Shown here: in pieces, positions 43,955 to 53,562 of the stretch | How positions within the stretch are numbered: position 1 is the first letter of the stretch | Layout of the letters: the number at the start of each line of letters is the position of its first letter | Source: an uncultured Prevotella sp. | GTDB taxonomy: Bacteria; Bacteroidota; Bacteroidia; Bacteroidales; Bacteroidaceae | Assembly: GCA_900554695.1 (NCBI GenBank) | Contig: USHV01000001.1 | Coordinates: 1-64,000, forward strand | Reading direction: 5' to 3' | DNA: 64,000 nt | Translations under genes and position numbers: made by a program | The notes under the pieces: generated by a model | Told to the model about the DNA's origin: nothing | Database searches by the model: none | The model's input: only the letters and a program-made list of their open reading frames with translations

Positions 43955-45724
43955 ATGAAATCGTTTGATCTCAACGCGATAACAAAAAAAATTTATTCTG
44001 TCTATCCCGAAGCGCGACGCAAGCCGATGATAGGACTCACGGCCAATTTCGTTGACGGAAGCATTGCGCTGCTCGACAGATATTACACTCAGATAGTAGA
44101 TGCCGGCGGCGTGCCGGTGCTCATTCCGCCGGTTGCCGATCACGAAGTGATAATAAACACGCTCGACAACATCGATGCGCTGCTACTCACAGGAGGCGCC
44201 GACTACAATCCGCTCTGGAGCGGACAGCAGCCCGTTCCCGGACTGCAACACATCAATCCCAAGCGCGACCTGCCCGAGCTTCTCGCCACCCGACTGGCAT
44301 ACAACCGCCAGATGCCTATTCTGGGAATATGCCGCGGCATACAGACCATGGCCATTGCCATGGACGGCGAGGTGTGTCAGGACATATCCCATAAGCCGAA
44401 CATACTGAAACATTCGCAGGACTCCGACCGCTCGGAGCCCACTCACAGCGTGACGATAGCCAAGGACTCACTCCTTTACGGCATATTCGGCACCGACTCG
44501 CTGTTTGTCAACTCCTTCCACCATCAGGCAGTAGCGTCGCCCGGCAAAGGCATGCGCATCGTGGCGACAGCGCCCGACGGCACGCCCGAAGCCATGGAGA
44601 GCACCGAGCACAAGCCGATGATCGGCGTACAGTGGCACCCTGAATGGATGGGCGAAGACGGTCTGCCGCTGTTCAAATGGCTCGTTGACGAAGCGCGACT
44701 GTTCGGCGAGGCAAAACGCACTCACGCCACCACGCTCACCCTCGACACCCATTGCGACACTCCGATGTTTTTCTCGCAGGGCATACGCTTCGAGGAACGC
44801 GACCCGCGCATACTCGTAGATCTGCACAAGATGGACGACGGACACCAGGACGCAGTGACCATGGTGGCTTATCTTCCGCAGCCCGGCGAGGGTCAGAGCT
44901 TTGCCGAGGTATCGCAGTTCGGCACAGAGAGTCCCAAGGCTTACGCCGACCTCATCTTCGACAAGATAGAAGACATCGCGGCACGCAACGCCGACTACAT
45001 ATCGATAGCCCGCACACCCGATGACCTGTATGCCAACAAGCGCGACGGACGCAAGTCCATCATGCTCGGCATAGAGAACGGTCTGGCCATTGAGGACAAC
45101 CTCGACAACATCAACCACTTCGCCCGCCGCGGCATAGTATACATCACTCTGTGCCACAACGGCGACAATGCCATCTGCGACAGCGCACGCCGCAGCAAGG
45201 CCACTAACGGCGGAGTGAGCGCCTTCGGAGCAGACGTGATACACCGGATGAACGACCTCGGCATAATGGTTGACATGAGCCACGCCGGCGAGAAATCGTT
45301 CTACGACGCGCTCTCCATAAGCCGCGCGCCGATAGTATGCTCTCACGCCAACTGCCGCGCGCTGTGCGACGTGCCGCGCAATCTCACCGACGACCAGCTG
45401 CGCGCGCTCGCAGCAAAGGGCGGCGTGGCGCACATCACGCTCTACCACGGCTTCCTGCGCACCGCAGGCGAGGCGTCAATACTCGATGTCATGGACCATC
45501 TGGAGCACGCCATAAGCATAATGGGAATAGACCATGTGGGCATAGGCACCGACTTCGACGGCGACGGCGGAGTGAACGGAATGGCCGACAGCAGCGAGAT
45601 AATCAACTTCACGCGCATGCTGCTGCGCCGCAGATACTCACAGCAGGACATCGCACGGATATGGGGCGGCAACTGGCTTAGAGTGATGAACGAGATAAAA
45701 GCCATGGCCACCACAACCGCATGA
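43955..45724 (+). CDS. Fusion: C26 gamma-glutamyl hydrolase domain + M19 renal-type dipeptidase
   Basis: A 589-residue two-domain protein. I place the start at 43955 (MKSFDLNAITKKIYSVYPEA); the upstream codons look non-coding. Residues ~20-255 form a class-I glutamine-amidotransferase-like C26 domain (PuuD-like), with nucleophile in GICRG (Cys ~126) and QWHPEWM (His ~231). Residues ~262-585 are an M19 membrane dipeptidase: THCDTP (zinc), IENGLAIEDN, VDMSHAGEKSFYDAL, CSHANCRAL and GIGTDFDGDGG. C26 enzymes remove gamma-glutamyl groups and M19 enzymes cleave dipeptides, so the fusion may couple both steps on gamma-glutamyl or D-containing peptides. No signal peptide is visible, so it is probably cytoplasmic. 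Confidence 0.88.
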   Translation: MKSFDLNAITKKIYSVYPEARRKPMIGLTANFVDGSIALLDRYYTQIVDAGGVPVLIPPVADHEVIINTLDNIDALLLTGGADYNPLWSGQQPVPGLQHINPKRDLPELLATRLAYNRQMPILGICRGIQTMAIAMDGEVCQDISHKPNILKHSQDSDRSEPTHSVTIAKDSLLYGIFGTDSLFVNSFHHQAVASPGKGMRIVATAPDGTPEAMESTEHKPMIGVQWHPEWMGEDGLPLFKWLVDEARLFGEAKRTHATTLTLDTHCDTPMFFSQGIRFEERDPRILVDLHKMDDGHQDAVTMVAYLPQPGEGQSFAEVSQFGTESPKAYADLIFDKIEDIAARNADYISIARTPDDLYANKRDGRKSIMLGIENGLAIEDNLDNINHFARRGIVYITLCHNGDNAICDSARRSKATNGGVSAFGADVIHRMNDLGIMVDMSHAGEKSFYDALSISRAPIVCSHANCRALCDVPRNLTDDQLRALAAKGGVAHITLYHGFLRTAGEASILDVMDHLEHAISIMGIDHVGIGTDFDGDGGVNGMADSSEIINFTRMLLRRRYSQQDIARIWGGNWLRVMNEIKAMATTTA

Positions 45725-45782
45725 ACAACCCACCGACAGGCTGTCTGACGGCCGGACGGTGACACATAACAAATAATTCACA

Positions 45783-46802
45783 ATGAAACGCATTTACTTC
45801 ACACTGGCAATAACTGCCGCCATCATCATCACCGCTTCATCGTGCGCCTCTTGCAAGAGCACGAAAAAGTCGGCCGACGAGGCCCAGACCGACACGGTGG
45901 CACTCGCAGGACCGCAATTCAACGCCGACTCGGCATTCAACTTCGTGGCCATGCAGTGCTCGTTCGGACCGCGGACAATGAACAGCGAGGCACACGACCG
46001 CTGCGAGAAATGGATCGTAAATCAGTTTGAGAAATACGGAATGAAGGTGGAGCGCCAGCGCGCCGACCTCAAAGGTTACGACGGAACGACGCTGAAGTCG
46101 TGTAACATCATAGCACGCTACAACCCCGACGCCAAGAAACGCATAGTGATCTGCTCACACTGGGACTCGCGCCCATGGGCTGACAACGACTACGACAAGA
46201 ACAACTGGCACAAGCCTGTGATGGGAGCCAACGACGGAGCGAGCGGCGTGGGCGTGATGCTCGAGCTGGCCCGACTGCTCCAGAACGACAGCACGCTCAG
46301 TCTGGGAATAGACTTCGTATGCTTCGACGCCGAAGACTGGGGCACGCCCGAATGGGAAGAGAACAAGTCTGAAGAAGACACCTACGCCCTCGGAGCGCAA
46401 TACTGGGCGACCCATCTGCCCGAAAGCTACCAGCCGCTCTACGGCATTCTGCTCGACATGGTGGGCGGACAGGGCGCAAAATTCTATCAGGAAGGCGTGT
46501 CGAAGATGTATGCACAGGACGTAATGACCAAGGTATGGAACGCCGCGCACGGCATAGGCTACGGCGACTATTTCCCCATGGAGGACGGAGCTATGGTGAC
46601 TGACGACCACGTACCACTCAACGAGAAGGCGGGAATACCTACCATCGACATCATTCCTTACTATCCCGACTGCGCCCAGAGTTCATTCGGCCCGACATGG
46701 CACACCGTGTACGACGACATGGAACACATAGACATCAACACTCTGAAAGCCGTGGGACAGGTGATGGTTCAGGTGATATACACCGAGACCGGCGAACAAT
46801 AA
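45783..46802 (+). CDS. M28-fold lipoprotein, probably glutaminyl-peptide cyclotransferase
   Basis: A 339-residue lipoprotein (signal peptide ending at a lipobox, IITASSCASCKSTKKS). The M28 zinc fold is clear: VICSHWDSRPWADND, the ANDGASGVGVMLELARLL segment, VCFDAEDWGTPEWEE, YGILLDMVGGQGAKF, DDHVPL and GPTWHTVYDDMEHID. The WDSRPWAD plus DAEDWGTPE combination is typical of Bacteroidota type-II glutaminyl cyclases, which turn N-terminal Gln of exported proteins into pyroglutamate, rather than of aminopeptidases. It is thus most probably a periplasmic QC; aminopeptidase activity is the alternative. It follows the C26-M19 gene after 58 bp. Confidence 0.82.
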   Translation: MKRIYFTLAITAAIIITASSCASCKSTKKSADEAQTDTVALAGPQFNADSAFNFVAMQCSFGPRTMNSEAHDRCEKWIVNQFEKYGMKVERQRADLKGYDGTTLKSCNIIARYNPDAKKRIVICSHWDSRPWADNDYDKNNWHKPVMGANDGASGVGVMLELARLLQNDSTLSLGIDFVCFDAEDWGTPEWEENKSEEDTYALGAQYWATHLPESYQPLYGILLDMVGGQGAKFYQEGVSKMYAQDVMTKVWNAAHGIGYGDYFPMEDGAMVTDDHVPLNEKAGIPTIDIIPYYPDCAQSSFGPTWHTVYDDMEHIDINTLKAVGQVMVQVIYTETGEQ

Positions 46803-46938
46803 CGCCGCGACCGCAGCAAAGACGCCTGCCGGAAGGCTCACGGACACCGTGTGCCATCAAGGCAGACGACGAGCATAATCAATGGGAAACAAGACTTATT
46901 GCGCCGGAAACAACAACAGGAAAGCGCATAAACGATAA

Positions 46939-46972
46939 AAGGCGGGCAGCATAGAGCTGTCCGCCTTGTTTT
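46939..46972. terminator. Bidirectional terminator
   Basis: AAGGCGGGCAGC (46939-46950) and GCTGTCCGCCTT (46956-46967) pair with one G-T, followed by GTTTTATT on the plus strand and TTTATCG on the minus strand. It lies between convergent genes. Confidence 0.82.
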
Positions 46973-46993
46973 ATTCATCACTGCCACGGCACG

Positions 46994-47800
46994 TCATTCG
47001 GCACGGTCTAACGCCAGCGTCAGCCTCACGCACACCGCCTCGCCGTTCTTGCTGCCCGGTGTCCACCTCGGCATGTTCTTCATAAGACGCTCGACATCGA
47101 ACTCCTCGTCTTTCGCGAGTCCTTCGGTCGTGGTCGCACTCTCCACCCAACCGTGGTTGTTCACTGTAATCCTGACCACAGCGTCGCCCTTACCGCCTTC
47201 GGCCAGACGCCACTTGTGCAGCATGCCGCCCTTTGCCACGTAGTCTGCCAACGCTGTCCTGCCGCCCTTGAATTCGGGCGCCTTAACGCCATTGCCCGGC
47301 TCATACACCTGCAATTTCTCGACACAACTGTTGCAGTAAGGCACAACAGAGTCAACCTTCAGCTCACCGTTCACCTCCGCCAGCTTCAGCAACACGAACG
47401 TGCCGCCTCTGAACTTCCCGTTATCGCGCCACACATGGGTCATCGAATACCAGTTTTTCTCCTTTTCCTCTATCAGCATCGACGATACGTCCATGCCTCC
47501 GTCGTCCTGCACCTGCGTGAACAGGTCACAGTCGCAACAAATCGATTCGCCGAGAGAATCCACCGCGTAGTATCGGGCGTAATAATCTCTCATACCGTCT
47601 GTCAGGTTCTGCCGGAGGAAACTGTCCAAAGCCTTACCGGCGTCATCCTTCGACACACCGGGCTCAAACCGCATGTTCTGGGCTTTCAGATACCCGGCAT
47701 AAAAATCTCTGATAAAAGCATCGCTCTTGTCGTCGACCGATACCTTGCCGCAACATGCAAACACAGTGCACATTGCGATGAACAATAACGCTTTTCTCAT
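46994..47800 (-). CDS. Lipoprotein with TonB-C-like domain
   Basis: A 268-residue lipoprotein. The start at 47800 gives MRKALLFIAMCTVFACCGKV, a lipoprotein signal. The middle (FIRDFYAGYLKAQN, LTDGMRDYYARYYAVDSLGE) resembles DUF3828-like domains. The last ~90 residues (VVRITVNNHGWVESATTTEG, ERLMKNMPRWTPGSKNGEAV) have the pattern of the TonB C-terminal domain, but there is no transmembrane anchor, so it is unlikely to be an energy transducer. A periplasmic binding role is more likely. The gene precedes, on its strand, nothing before the terminator. Confidence 0.65.
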   Translation of the reverse strand: MRKALLFIAMCTVFACCGKVSVDDKSDAFIRDFYAGYLKAQNMRFEPGVSKDDAGKALDSFLRQNLTDGMRDYYARYYAVDSLGESICCDCDLFTQVQDDGGMDVSSMLIEEKEKNWYSMTHVWRDNGKFRGGTFVLLKLAEVNGELKVDSVVPYCNSCVEKLQVYEPGNGVKAPEFKGGRTALADYVAKGGMLHKWRLAEGGKGDAVVRITVNNHGWVESATTTEGLAKDEEFDVERLMKNMPRWTPGSKNGEAVCVRLTLALDRAE

Positions 47801-47926
47801 ACGATAAAATTTAAAAGTCCTGAATAAGATATCATAACTCTCTCTTATGCAACAGATTGTGTCAGGGCGTCGGGCTTCCGCCGTCTCATACGGCACATCG
47901 CGCCGCGCCATGACCTCCGGCGCATG

Positions 47927-48868
47927 TCAGAGCTTCACGTCCTCCGCCTGCTCAAAGGCCTTGTCTAGGTCGAGTTCGGAGACTATCAGCCGTTCACGGT
48001 TCTTCCAGTCATAGCCCACCTGGTAATAATGGTTACCCCGTATGAACCTCATCGCCTCCGAACTGACGTGCGTCTCCGCGTCAACATTCTCGGTAAGAAC
48101 TTCCATCGGAAAGACATCAAAACCGTATGTTTCAGTATTCATCTTATACATCTTCCTTACAGTGCCGTACATATCGGCGAAGGCGAAATTATAGGCATCT
48201 ATGCTGAACACATTATAATTCTTGTAAACGCCTTTATAATGCACATAGTGACGGTCCATGCCGTATATCTCCGGTATCGGGAGCATGTATGTCTCGTCTA
48301 TCTCGCCCATCACAGTCTCCTTCCACAGAAGGCGCGGCTCATAACTGAAGATGCTGTAGTCACGCCTTATGCGGTAATGTTCCTCACCGTCGATCACCAC
48401 CGGAACCTTGTACCACAGGACTATGCAGTCCGGTCGCATGTAGCCCTTGCTCACGCTGTCAACGGGCAGCGGCACATGGCGCACGTCGCCCTTGCCGTCC
48501 TTACTCATGATGATAAGCTCGCGCCTGACGTCCTGCACCAGATACAGACTGTCGCCGCGCAGACGGAACAGGCCGCGGGTGGTGGCGGCATCTGACACCT
48601 CGCGCCGCCACTGAAGCTCCGTTCCCTTGAAGCACGACACGCGCAACGGACAGCCTCCGGCAAAATAGAACGTGCCCTTGCCGTCGGTGTCGAAACCCGA
48701 AATGAACAGTTCCTTATTCTTCGCATTGAAAAGACAATCTACAGAATCCGCCGAACCGCTGTATCTGAAATCCCAATAACGCAGTGCGGGATAACGGTCG
48801 TTTGTGCGCTGTGCGCACACCGTCTGGGCCGCGCAAAGCAACACCAGCAAATAGAAAAATCGTCTCAT
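47927..48868 (-). CDS. Secreted protein, paralogue 1 of a tandem pair
   Basis: A 313-residue protein with signal peptide (MRRFFYLLVLLCAAQTVCAQ). Its N-terminal half nearly repeats that of the next gene: YWDF, ADSVDC, SGFDTDGKGTFYFAGG, PLRVSCFKGT, QWRREVS, GDSLYLVQ, SKDGKGDVR, PVDS. The short beta-strand repeats look like a propeller (DUF4221-like), but I cannot confirm the family. The C-terminal halves diverge. No partner gene of known function; probably periplasmic or surface. Confidence 0.75.
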   Translation of the reverse strand: MRRFFYLLVLLCAAQTVCAQRTNDRYPALRYWDFRYSGSADSVDCLFNAKNKELFISGFDTDGKGTFYFAGGCPLRVSCFKGTELQWRREVSDAATTRGLFRLRGDSLYLVQDVRRELIIMSKDGKGDVRHVPLPVDSVSKGYMRPDCIVLWYKVPVVIDGEEHYRIRRDYSIFSYEPRLLWKETVMGEIDETYMLPIPEIYGMDRHYVHYKGVYKNYNVFSIDAYNFAFADMYGTVRKMYKMNTETYGFDVFPMEVLTENVDAETHVSSEAMRFIRGNHYYQVGYDWKNRERLIVSELDLDKAFEQAEDVKL

Positions 48869-48949
48869 AGGTCTCTGTCTGTTAATTAATATGCATGCAA
48901 ATAATCACGCGGACCGCCCGCCATAAGTTTACGGACAGTGCACTGCCAA

Positions 48950-49969
48950 CTATTTATTCTTGTCTCCTATATAATTATACCATTTCTTGACTTCATCCCT
49001 GACTGTCGGGAATATCTTGTCAACATCGAAATCGGCCACCATCAACCGTCCGTCGTGCCAGTAACCGGCATAATAGACATGCGTTCCGCGCAATATGGTT
49101 GCCTCCGGAAGACCGGTGTGACACATGTAGTCAGTAATGTCGGTGAGTACCTCCAGCGGTATAACCTGGTAATATTCTTCCGCGTTGATTCCTACATCAA
49201 TCTTTCTTCTCAGCGGCTTTTTGTCGGCGCCATCCATATTCAACGTAAATCTACAGCCGGAAACATACAACGGCACTCCATGGAACATGCCCTTATAATC
49301 CTGACACGGATTCACAGATCTTGCATATCTGTTGCCATAGGCATCAAGGGTGTTCTGATCGTAGAAGTCGGGCGCAGGTCTCATATACTTGTCACGCAGA
49401 AGCGTATATACCGTGTCTCTCACCATCAGCGAGCCGTTGTAGTTGAAGTAAGTCAGCTCGTAATAGTCATTCCAGTCACCATGTTCCACCATGTTGCTGC
49501 ACAACACGAAATATTTATCATGCAGCACGCCGTCCTTTATGCTGTCAACCGGAAGTTTGACACGGCGCACATCGCCCTTGCCGTCCTTGCTCAGAACGAT
49601 GAGTTCGTGCGTGACGTTCTGCACCAGATACAGACTGTCGCCGTGCATACGGAACAACGCGCAGGTGGTGCCGGCTTTGGAAACCTCGCGCCGCCACTGA
49701 AACTTCGTGCCCTTGAAGCACGACACGCGCAACGGTTCGCCTCCGGCAAAATAGAACGTGCCCTTGCCGTCGGTGTCGAAACCGGACAGATAAAGTTCGT
49801 TGTTGGTCGGATTATATACACAGTCAACCGAATCCGCTGCATCGCGGAAAGTAAAATCCCAGTAGGTCATTTCCGGGTAACGGCTTGCGCGCTGTGCATC
49901 AGCCGTAAAGGCAAACGACGACATAATGGCCGTCAATGCCATAAAGCGGATAAAATTGTTGGTTCTCAT
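48950..49969 (-). CDS. Secreted protein, paralogue 2 of a tandem pair
   Basis: A 339-residue protein with signal peptide (RFMALTAIMSSFAFTADAQR). It is the paralogue of the previous gene, most alike in residues ~40-150 and dissimilar later. At DNA level the stretch 49670-49790 is almost identical to 48590-48710, much closer than the flanks, suggesting recent conversion. It lies upstream on the minus strand (81-bp gap), so the pair is probably one transcript. Function unknown. Confidence 0.75.
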   Translation of the reverse strand: MRTNNFIRFMALTAIMSSFAFTADAQRASRYPEMTYWDFTFRDAADSVDCVYNPTNNELYLSGFDTDGKGTFYFAGGEPLRVSCFKGTKFQWRREVSKAGTTCALFRMHGDSLYLVQNVTHELIVLSKDGKGDVRRVKLPVDSIKDGVLHDKYFVLCSNMVEHGDWNDYYELTYFNYNGSLMVRDTVYTLLRDKYMRPAPDFYDQNTLDAYGNRYARSVNPCQDYKGMFHGVPLYVSGCRFTLNMDGADKKPLRRKIDVGINAEEYYQVIPLEVLTDITDYMCHTGLPEATILRGTHVYYAGYWHDGRLMVADFDVDKIFPTVRDEVKKWYNYIGDKNK

Positions 49970-50806
49970 TGTCGTTACATTATTTATATATCCAGAATAA
50001 AGTCGGTCGGGTGTTGCGTTGTTTATGTTTTTCTAAATACGCTATGTTATTTCTTCTTTTAGTTATTCGATTTTTTCTAAAAACACCGATGATTGTTTCT
50101 GCGGTTGAATTTAGAAAAAAAAAACAACAGACACAAACAAAATAGAACAACATTTATACATTTATAACATTTCACCGCTGCGTGCGCCACACTGCCGGAA
50201 AGCGGAAACCGCTACCGGATTTCCGGTAACAGACTCATACACAGATATTTTGCAACCGACTGCCATCATATTATATAAAAAAACAAAAATCGGAGTCGGA
50301 GATGTTAAATATTCGCGGCGAAAACCTCTGAAAAATCGCGTCGGAGCGTAGCGAGAGCTGTTTGGCGCGAAAAAAACGCGAAATTTCAGGATTTTTATAA
50401 TACATTGATAATCAATTATTTACTAAATATCATATTCCGGCTGATATTTTTCCGTCTTGCAATAAAGCCTATTTCGCACTCCGAAATGGGCTCTTTCGGG
50501 TGCCGATAAAGGCTATATCGTGCTCTGAAATGGGCTTTATCGCACCCTGAAATGGGCAATATCGCAAAACGATATGTTAAAAACGGCTTCGCTTCAAAGC
50601 CGGAACGGGGTGATAAAGGGGGCATTGGCGGTCTGCGTTTTTCTGGAATGAGAAAAATGAAATGTTAAATGCGGAGAGCGAAAAGATAACGGATGTTAAA
50701 AACAATTTGCAGAAACTGGCGCGGCACGAAGGGCATAATGGCATACCGCTTGCGGCGTAACGAAGGACAATGAGCACCACAGCCGCGCCCCACTCTCACG
50801 TCACGG
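49970..50806. other. Repeat-bearing intergenic region
   Basis: No gene I can support. It holds array C at 50461-50563, preceded by a short TATTTTTCCG-TTGCAA-AAAGC leader shared with the dispersed element at 58769. The part at 50281-50400 is rich in GCG/CGC steps. Confidence 0.5.
50461..50563 (+). repeat. 22-bp-period near-palindrome array C (5 units)
   Basis: Units start at 50461, 50483, 50505, 50527 and 50549 (AATAAAGCCTATTTC, GAAATGGGCTCTTTC, GATAAAGGCTATATC, GAAATGGGCTTTATC, GAAATGGGCAATATC) with 7-nt spacers GCACTCC, GGGTGCC, GTGCTCT, GCACCCT. Same period and design as arrays A, B and D. Confidence 0.9.
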
Positions 50807-51430
50807 CTATATCTGTCCCGACTCCACCATCAGCACAACGCGCTCGGTCAGACGGTCGATGCCGTTGGGGTCGTACTTCTTGGTGAGGCTCGCGCCGAAC
50901 AACGAAGCGAAGGCCTGATAGAATCCGGCACGTATCGGACCGAGGAAAGCCTGTATGAGCTGATACGACGACGAGTTGCACTCACGATAGACAAGCTTTA
51001 TGAGCAGCTTGCCCTGCTGATAGGACAGCTTCTTCATGCGCGGCGTGTATTCCTTGCGTATGCTCTTCTCCACCAGCTTCATGTGGGCGTCGCGCGCCTT
51101 CTTGTCGGGCAGCGTCTGCAGATATTCGTATGTCTCGATGATGATTCTGTTCACTTCCTTGGCTATGGGCAGCACCTTCTTCACGTTGGAAGCAAGCCGG
51201 TTGTAGGCCGCGCGCTGCTTGGCGTTCTTGAACACGGGCTCCGGATAGACATACACATTGCCCATCTCCACATACTGTATGCTGTCGCCTCGCTCGTCGA
51301 GCACCTTGCCCACCTTCACCATAGGCTCGAGAACGCCGGCTTTGTCGGCGTCGCTCACGTCCGTATTCTGTGCCGCACACTGCATGGCACACAACAGACC
51401 GAAAGACAGAACTATGATAAATCTGACCAT
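50807..51430 (-). CDS. Secreted DUF4294 protein
   Basis: A 207-residue protein of the DUF4294 family (Bacteroidota-specific). I choose the ATG at 51430, which opens a signal peptide (MVRFIIVLSFGLLCAMQCAA); 11 codons more are open upstream. The middle (YVYPEPVFKNAKQRAAYNRL, NRIIIETYEYLQTLPD) is the recognisable part, and RECNSSSYQLIQAFLGPIRAG lies near the C-terminus. The family has no assigned function. Monocistronic. Confidence 0.85.
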   Translation of the reverse strand: MVRFIIVLSFGLLCAMQCAAQNTDVSDADKAGVLEPMVKVGKVLDERGDSIQYVEMGNVYVYPEPVFKNAKQRAAYNRLASNVKKVLPIAKEVNRIIIETYEYLQTLPDKKARDAHMKLVEKSIRKEYTPRMKKLSYQQGKLLIKLVYRECNSSSYQLIQAFLGPIRAGFYQAFASLFGASLTKKYDPNGIDRLTERVVLMVESGQI

Positions 51431-51533
51431 ATATCGAACGCAAAAATACACATAAAAAATCATTCCGCTCTGTGGATTGATTTAATTTTATCTCTTTTTT
51501 ACATGTATTAGTCTGTATGTCGTATTTTCTCGT

Positions 51534-51563
51534 TATATTTGTAGAATATAATATACGGCTCGG
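51534..51563 (+). promoter_or_regulatory. -7 box plus GGCTCGGCA leader upstream of the histidine kinase
   Basis: TATATTTG (51534-51541) is followed by GTAGAATATAATATACGGCT, then CGGCA. The leader is a variant of those at 62499, 62587 and 63967. It lies about 160 bp upstream of the histidine-kinase gene. Confidence 0.5.
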
Positions 51564-51723
51564 CAAAATCAATATTGAAAAGCCATAAGGCCTTTCTATT
51601 GAATCTGCTCTCGCCTTTCGATATATTATAAGATACTGAGTGCGTTTAGGCATGGACATGAATTGCCTGCCTCTGACTTCCGGTATATCCACAAAATGAC
51701 ACATAACTAAAAACCGCAAGCCT

Positions 51724-53508
51724 ATGAACACCTACACCAGTCCCATCACACGCAGCATCACACTGATTGTACTGCTGCTTGCATTGTGCCGTACCGGCAT
51801 GTATGCCACAACCGACAAACAGACCGAAACATTGCGCGCCAAGGCCGATATGCTGCACGCGCATGGCAAGAACGACTCGGCAATGATTGTTGCCGAAAAG
51901 GTGCTCGACACGGCAGTGAGGCGCAAGGACACCGTGCTGATGATTGGCACGCACTCGTCCATGGGCGTCTATCTGCGCACGGCAGGAAAGACCGACGAGG
52001 CGCTGAAGCACTACAACGAGGCCATGCGACTCTGTTCCATGCCCGGAGTGGTGGCCCGCGGAGGTGAGGAGGCGGTGCAGGAGGCCGCCGTTCTATATCT
52101 GAACATCGCCACACTGCACATCGACATGAAGAACGCGAAGCAGGCATTGTCGTGCGCTGCCAAGTCTGCCGGATGGACGGCGCGCTGCAAGGACAAGGCG
52201 CTAAAGGCACAACTCTACTCTAACATCGGCTCAATATATCTCATGGCTGGCGACGCACGCACAGCCATGAAGCATCTCGGACAGAGCTACAAGCTCTCCG
52301 TAGAGACCGGACAGAACGACGCCGCGCTAACCGCCGTGGCTTATACCATGGCTGCGGCACAGAAGGCTGGCGACACGGAAGCACTGAAGCAGTGGGACGC
52401 CACAGGCGAACGACTGCTGCCGCTTGCCACTGCCGAGACGTCGCGGCTGGTATTCTATCAGGTGAAGTGCGGACTGCTGATGAACAACAAGGACTATAAG
52501 GCTGCGCTGCCGGTGTTCGACAAGATACTGTCCATGAAGTGTGTGGCAGGCATGCCGTTCGTGCAGTACGACTGTTACAACAACATGCACATGGCTTACG
52601 CCGCACTGGGCAGATACGACAAGGCATACGCCTCGCTGCAGAAGGCCACAGTCCTGCACGACAGCATAGCCGACAAGCAGAGCGCCGACAACCTGCGCGA
52701 GCTCACGGTGAAGTATGAGACCAAGGAGAAGGAGCTCGCACTGGCCCGGAGCGAGACCAAGCTGGCACATCTATATACCACTGCGATGATTGTCGCGATA
52801 ATCATAATAGTGGCTGCCGCGGCGATAATAATTTACATACAACGCCAGCGCAGACGTCGCCGCGAGCTCGAACTCGACTTCGCACGGCTCAGGACCGACA
52901 CGGCGCGACGACTGACCGAGCGCTACATCAACGGATTGGAGAGCGAGCGTACACGTCTGGCACGCGAGCTGCACGACGGTCTTTGCAACGACCTCTACGG
53001 CGTGGAGATGAAGCTTGCGCTTGCCGACAGCTCACATCCGGCGGTGGGCATGCTCAACAAATGCCGCGAGAAGGCGCGCAGAATATCGCACGAGCTGATG
53101 CCACCCGAATTCAGATATGCCACCATCGACGAGGTAATAGCCGACTATGTGGAGCAGTGTGCCACCGAGCAGTGCGTCACCCAATGTTCGTTGAACCCCG
53201 AGGATGCCGACTGGAGCGTGATAGACGATGCCACGGCACTCGAGATATACCGCATAGTGCAGGAGGCGGTGGGCAACGCCATGAGGCACTCGGGTGCTAC
53301 AAGGGTGAATGTTGATATGCGGATGGAGAGCGGAAGTGCCGTCATGACCGTCAACGACAACGGCCGTCATGCTCCTCACCGCTCGCAGGGAATAGGCCAG
53401 CGCACCATGAATCAGCGTGCCGAAGCCGTGGGCGGAAGCGTTGAAGTGAGCTCGGGAGAGGCCGGCACAACCCTCAGACTGACCATTCCTTTGAAAAAGG
53501 ATGCGTGA
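51724..53508 (+). CDS. TPR sensor histidine kinase (HisKA_3/NarX type)
   Basis: A 594-residue kinase. The signal/anchor N-terminus (IALLLALCRTGMYA-type) leads to a periplasmic TPR array (residues ~40-345). A single membrane helix (~353-378: MIVAIIIIVAAAAIIIYIQ) is followed by a HisKA_3 dimerisation domain with the phosphoacceptor in ARELHDGLCNDLYG (His ~417) and a C-terminal HATPase_c domain (VQEAVGNAMRHSGAT, VNDNGRHAPH, GIGQRTMNQRAEAVGG). The partner response regulator is 54 bp downstream. TPR-type sensors in Bacteroidota may monitor peptides or protein interactions in the periplasm; the stimulus is unknown. Confidence 0.92.
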   Translation: MNTYTSPITRSITLIVLLLALCRTGMYATTDKQTETLRAKADMLHAHGKNDSAMIVAEKVLDTAVRRKDTVLMIGTHSSMGVYLRTAGKTDEALKHYNEAMRLCSMPGVVARGGEEAVQEAAVLYLNIATLHIDMKNAKQALSCAAKSAGWTARCKDKALKAQLYSNIGSIYLMAGDARTAMKHLGQSYKLSVETGQNDAALTAVAYTMAAAQKAGDTEALKQWDATGERLLPLATAETSRLVFYQVKCGLLMNNKDYKAALPVFDKILSMKCVAGMPFVQYDCYNNMHMAYAALGRYDKAYASLQKATVLHDSIADKQSADNLRELTVKYETKEKELALARSETKLAHLYTTAMIVAIIIIVAAAAIIIYIQRQRRRRRELELDFARLRTDTARRLTERYINGLESERTRLARELHDGLCNDLYGVEMKLALADSSHPAVGMLNKCREKARRISHELMPPEFRYATIDEVIADYVEQCATEQCVTQCSLNPEDADWSVIDDATALEIYRIVQEAVGNAMRHSGATRVNVDMRMESGSAVMTVNDNGRHAPHRSQGIGQRTMNQRAEAVGGSVEVSSGEAGTTLRLTIPLKKDA

Positions 53509-53562
53509 AAATTACGGTTTTCCGTGAGTGAAATTATTCATGCACCTCTTAATTTTGCATGC

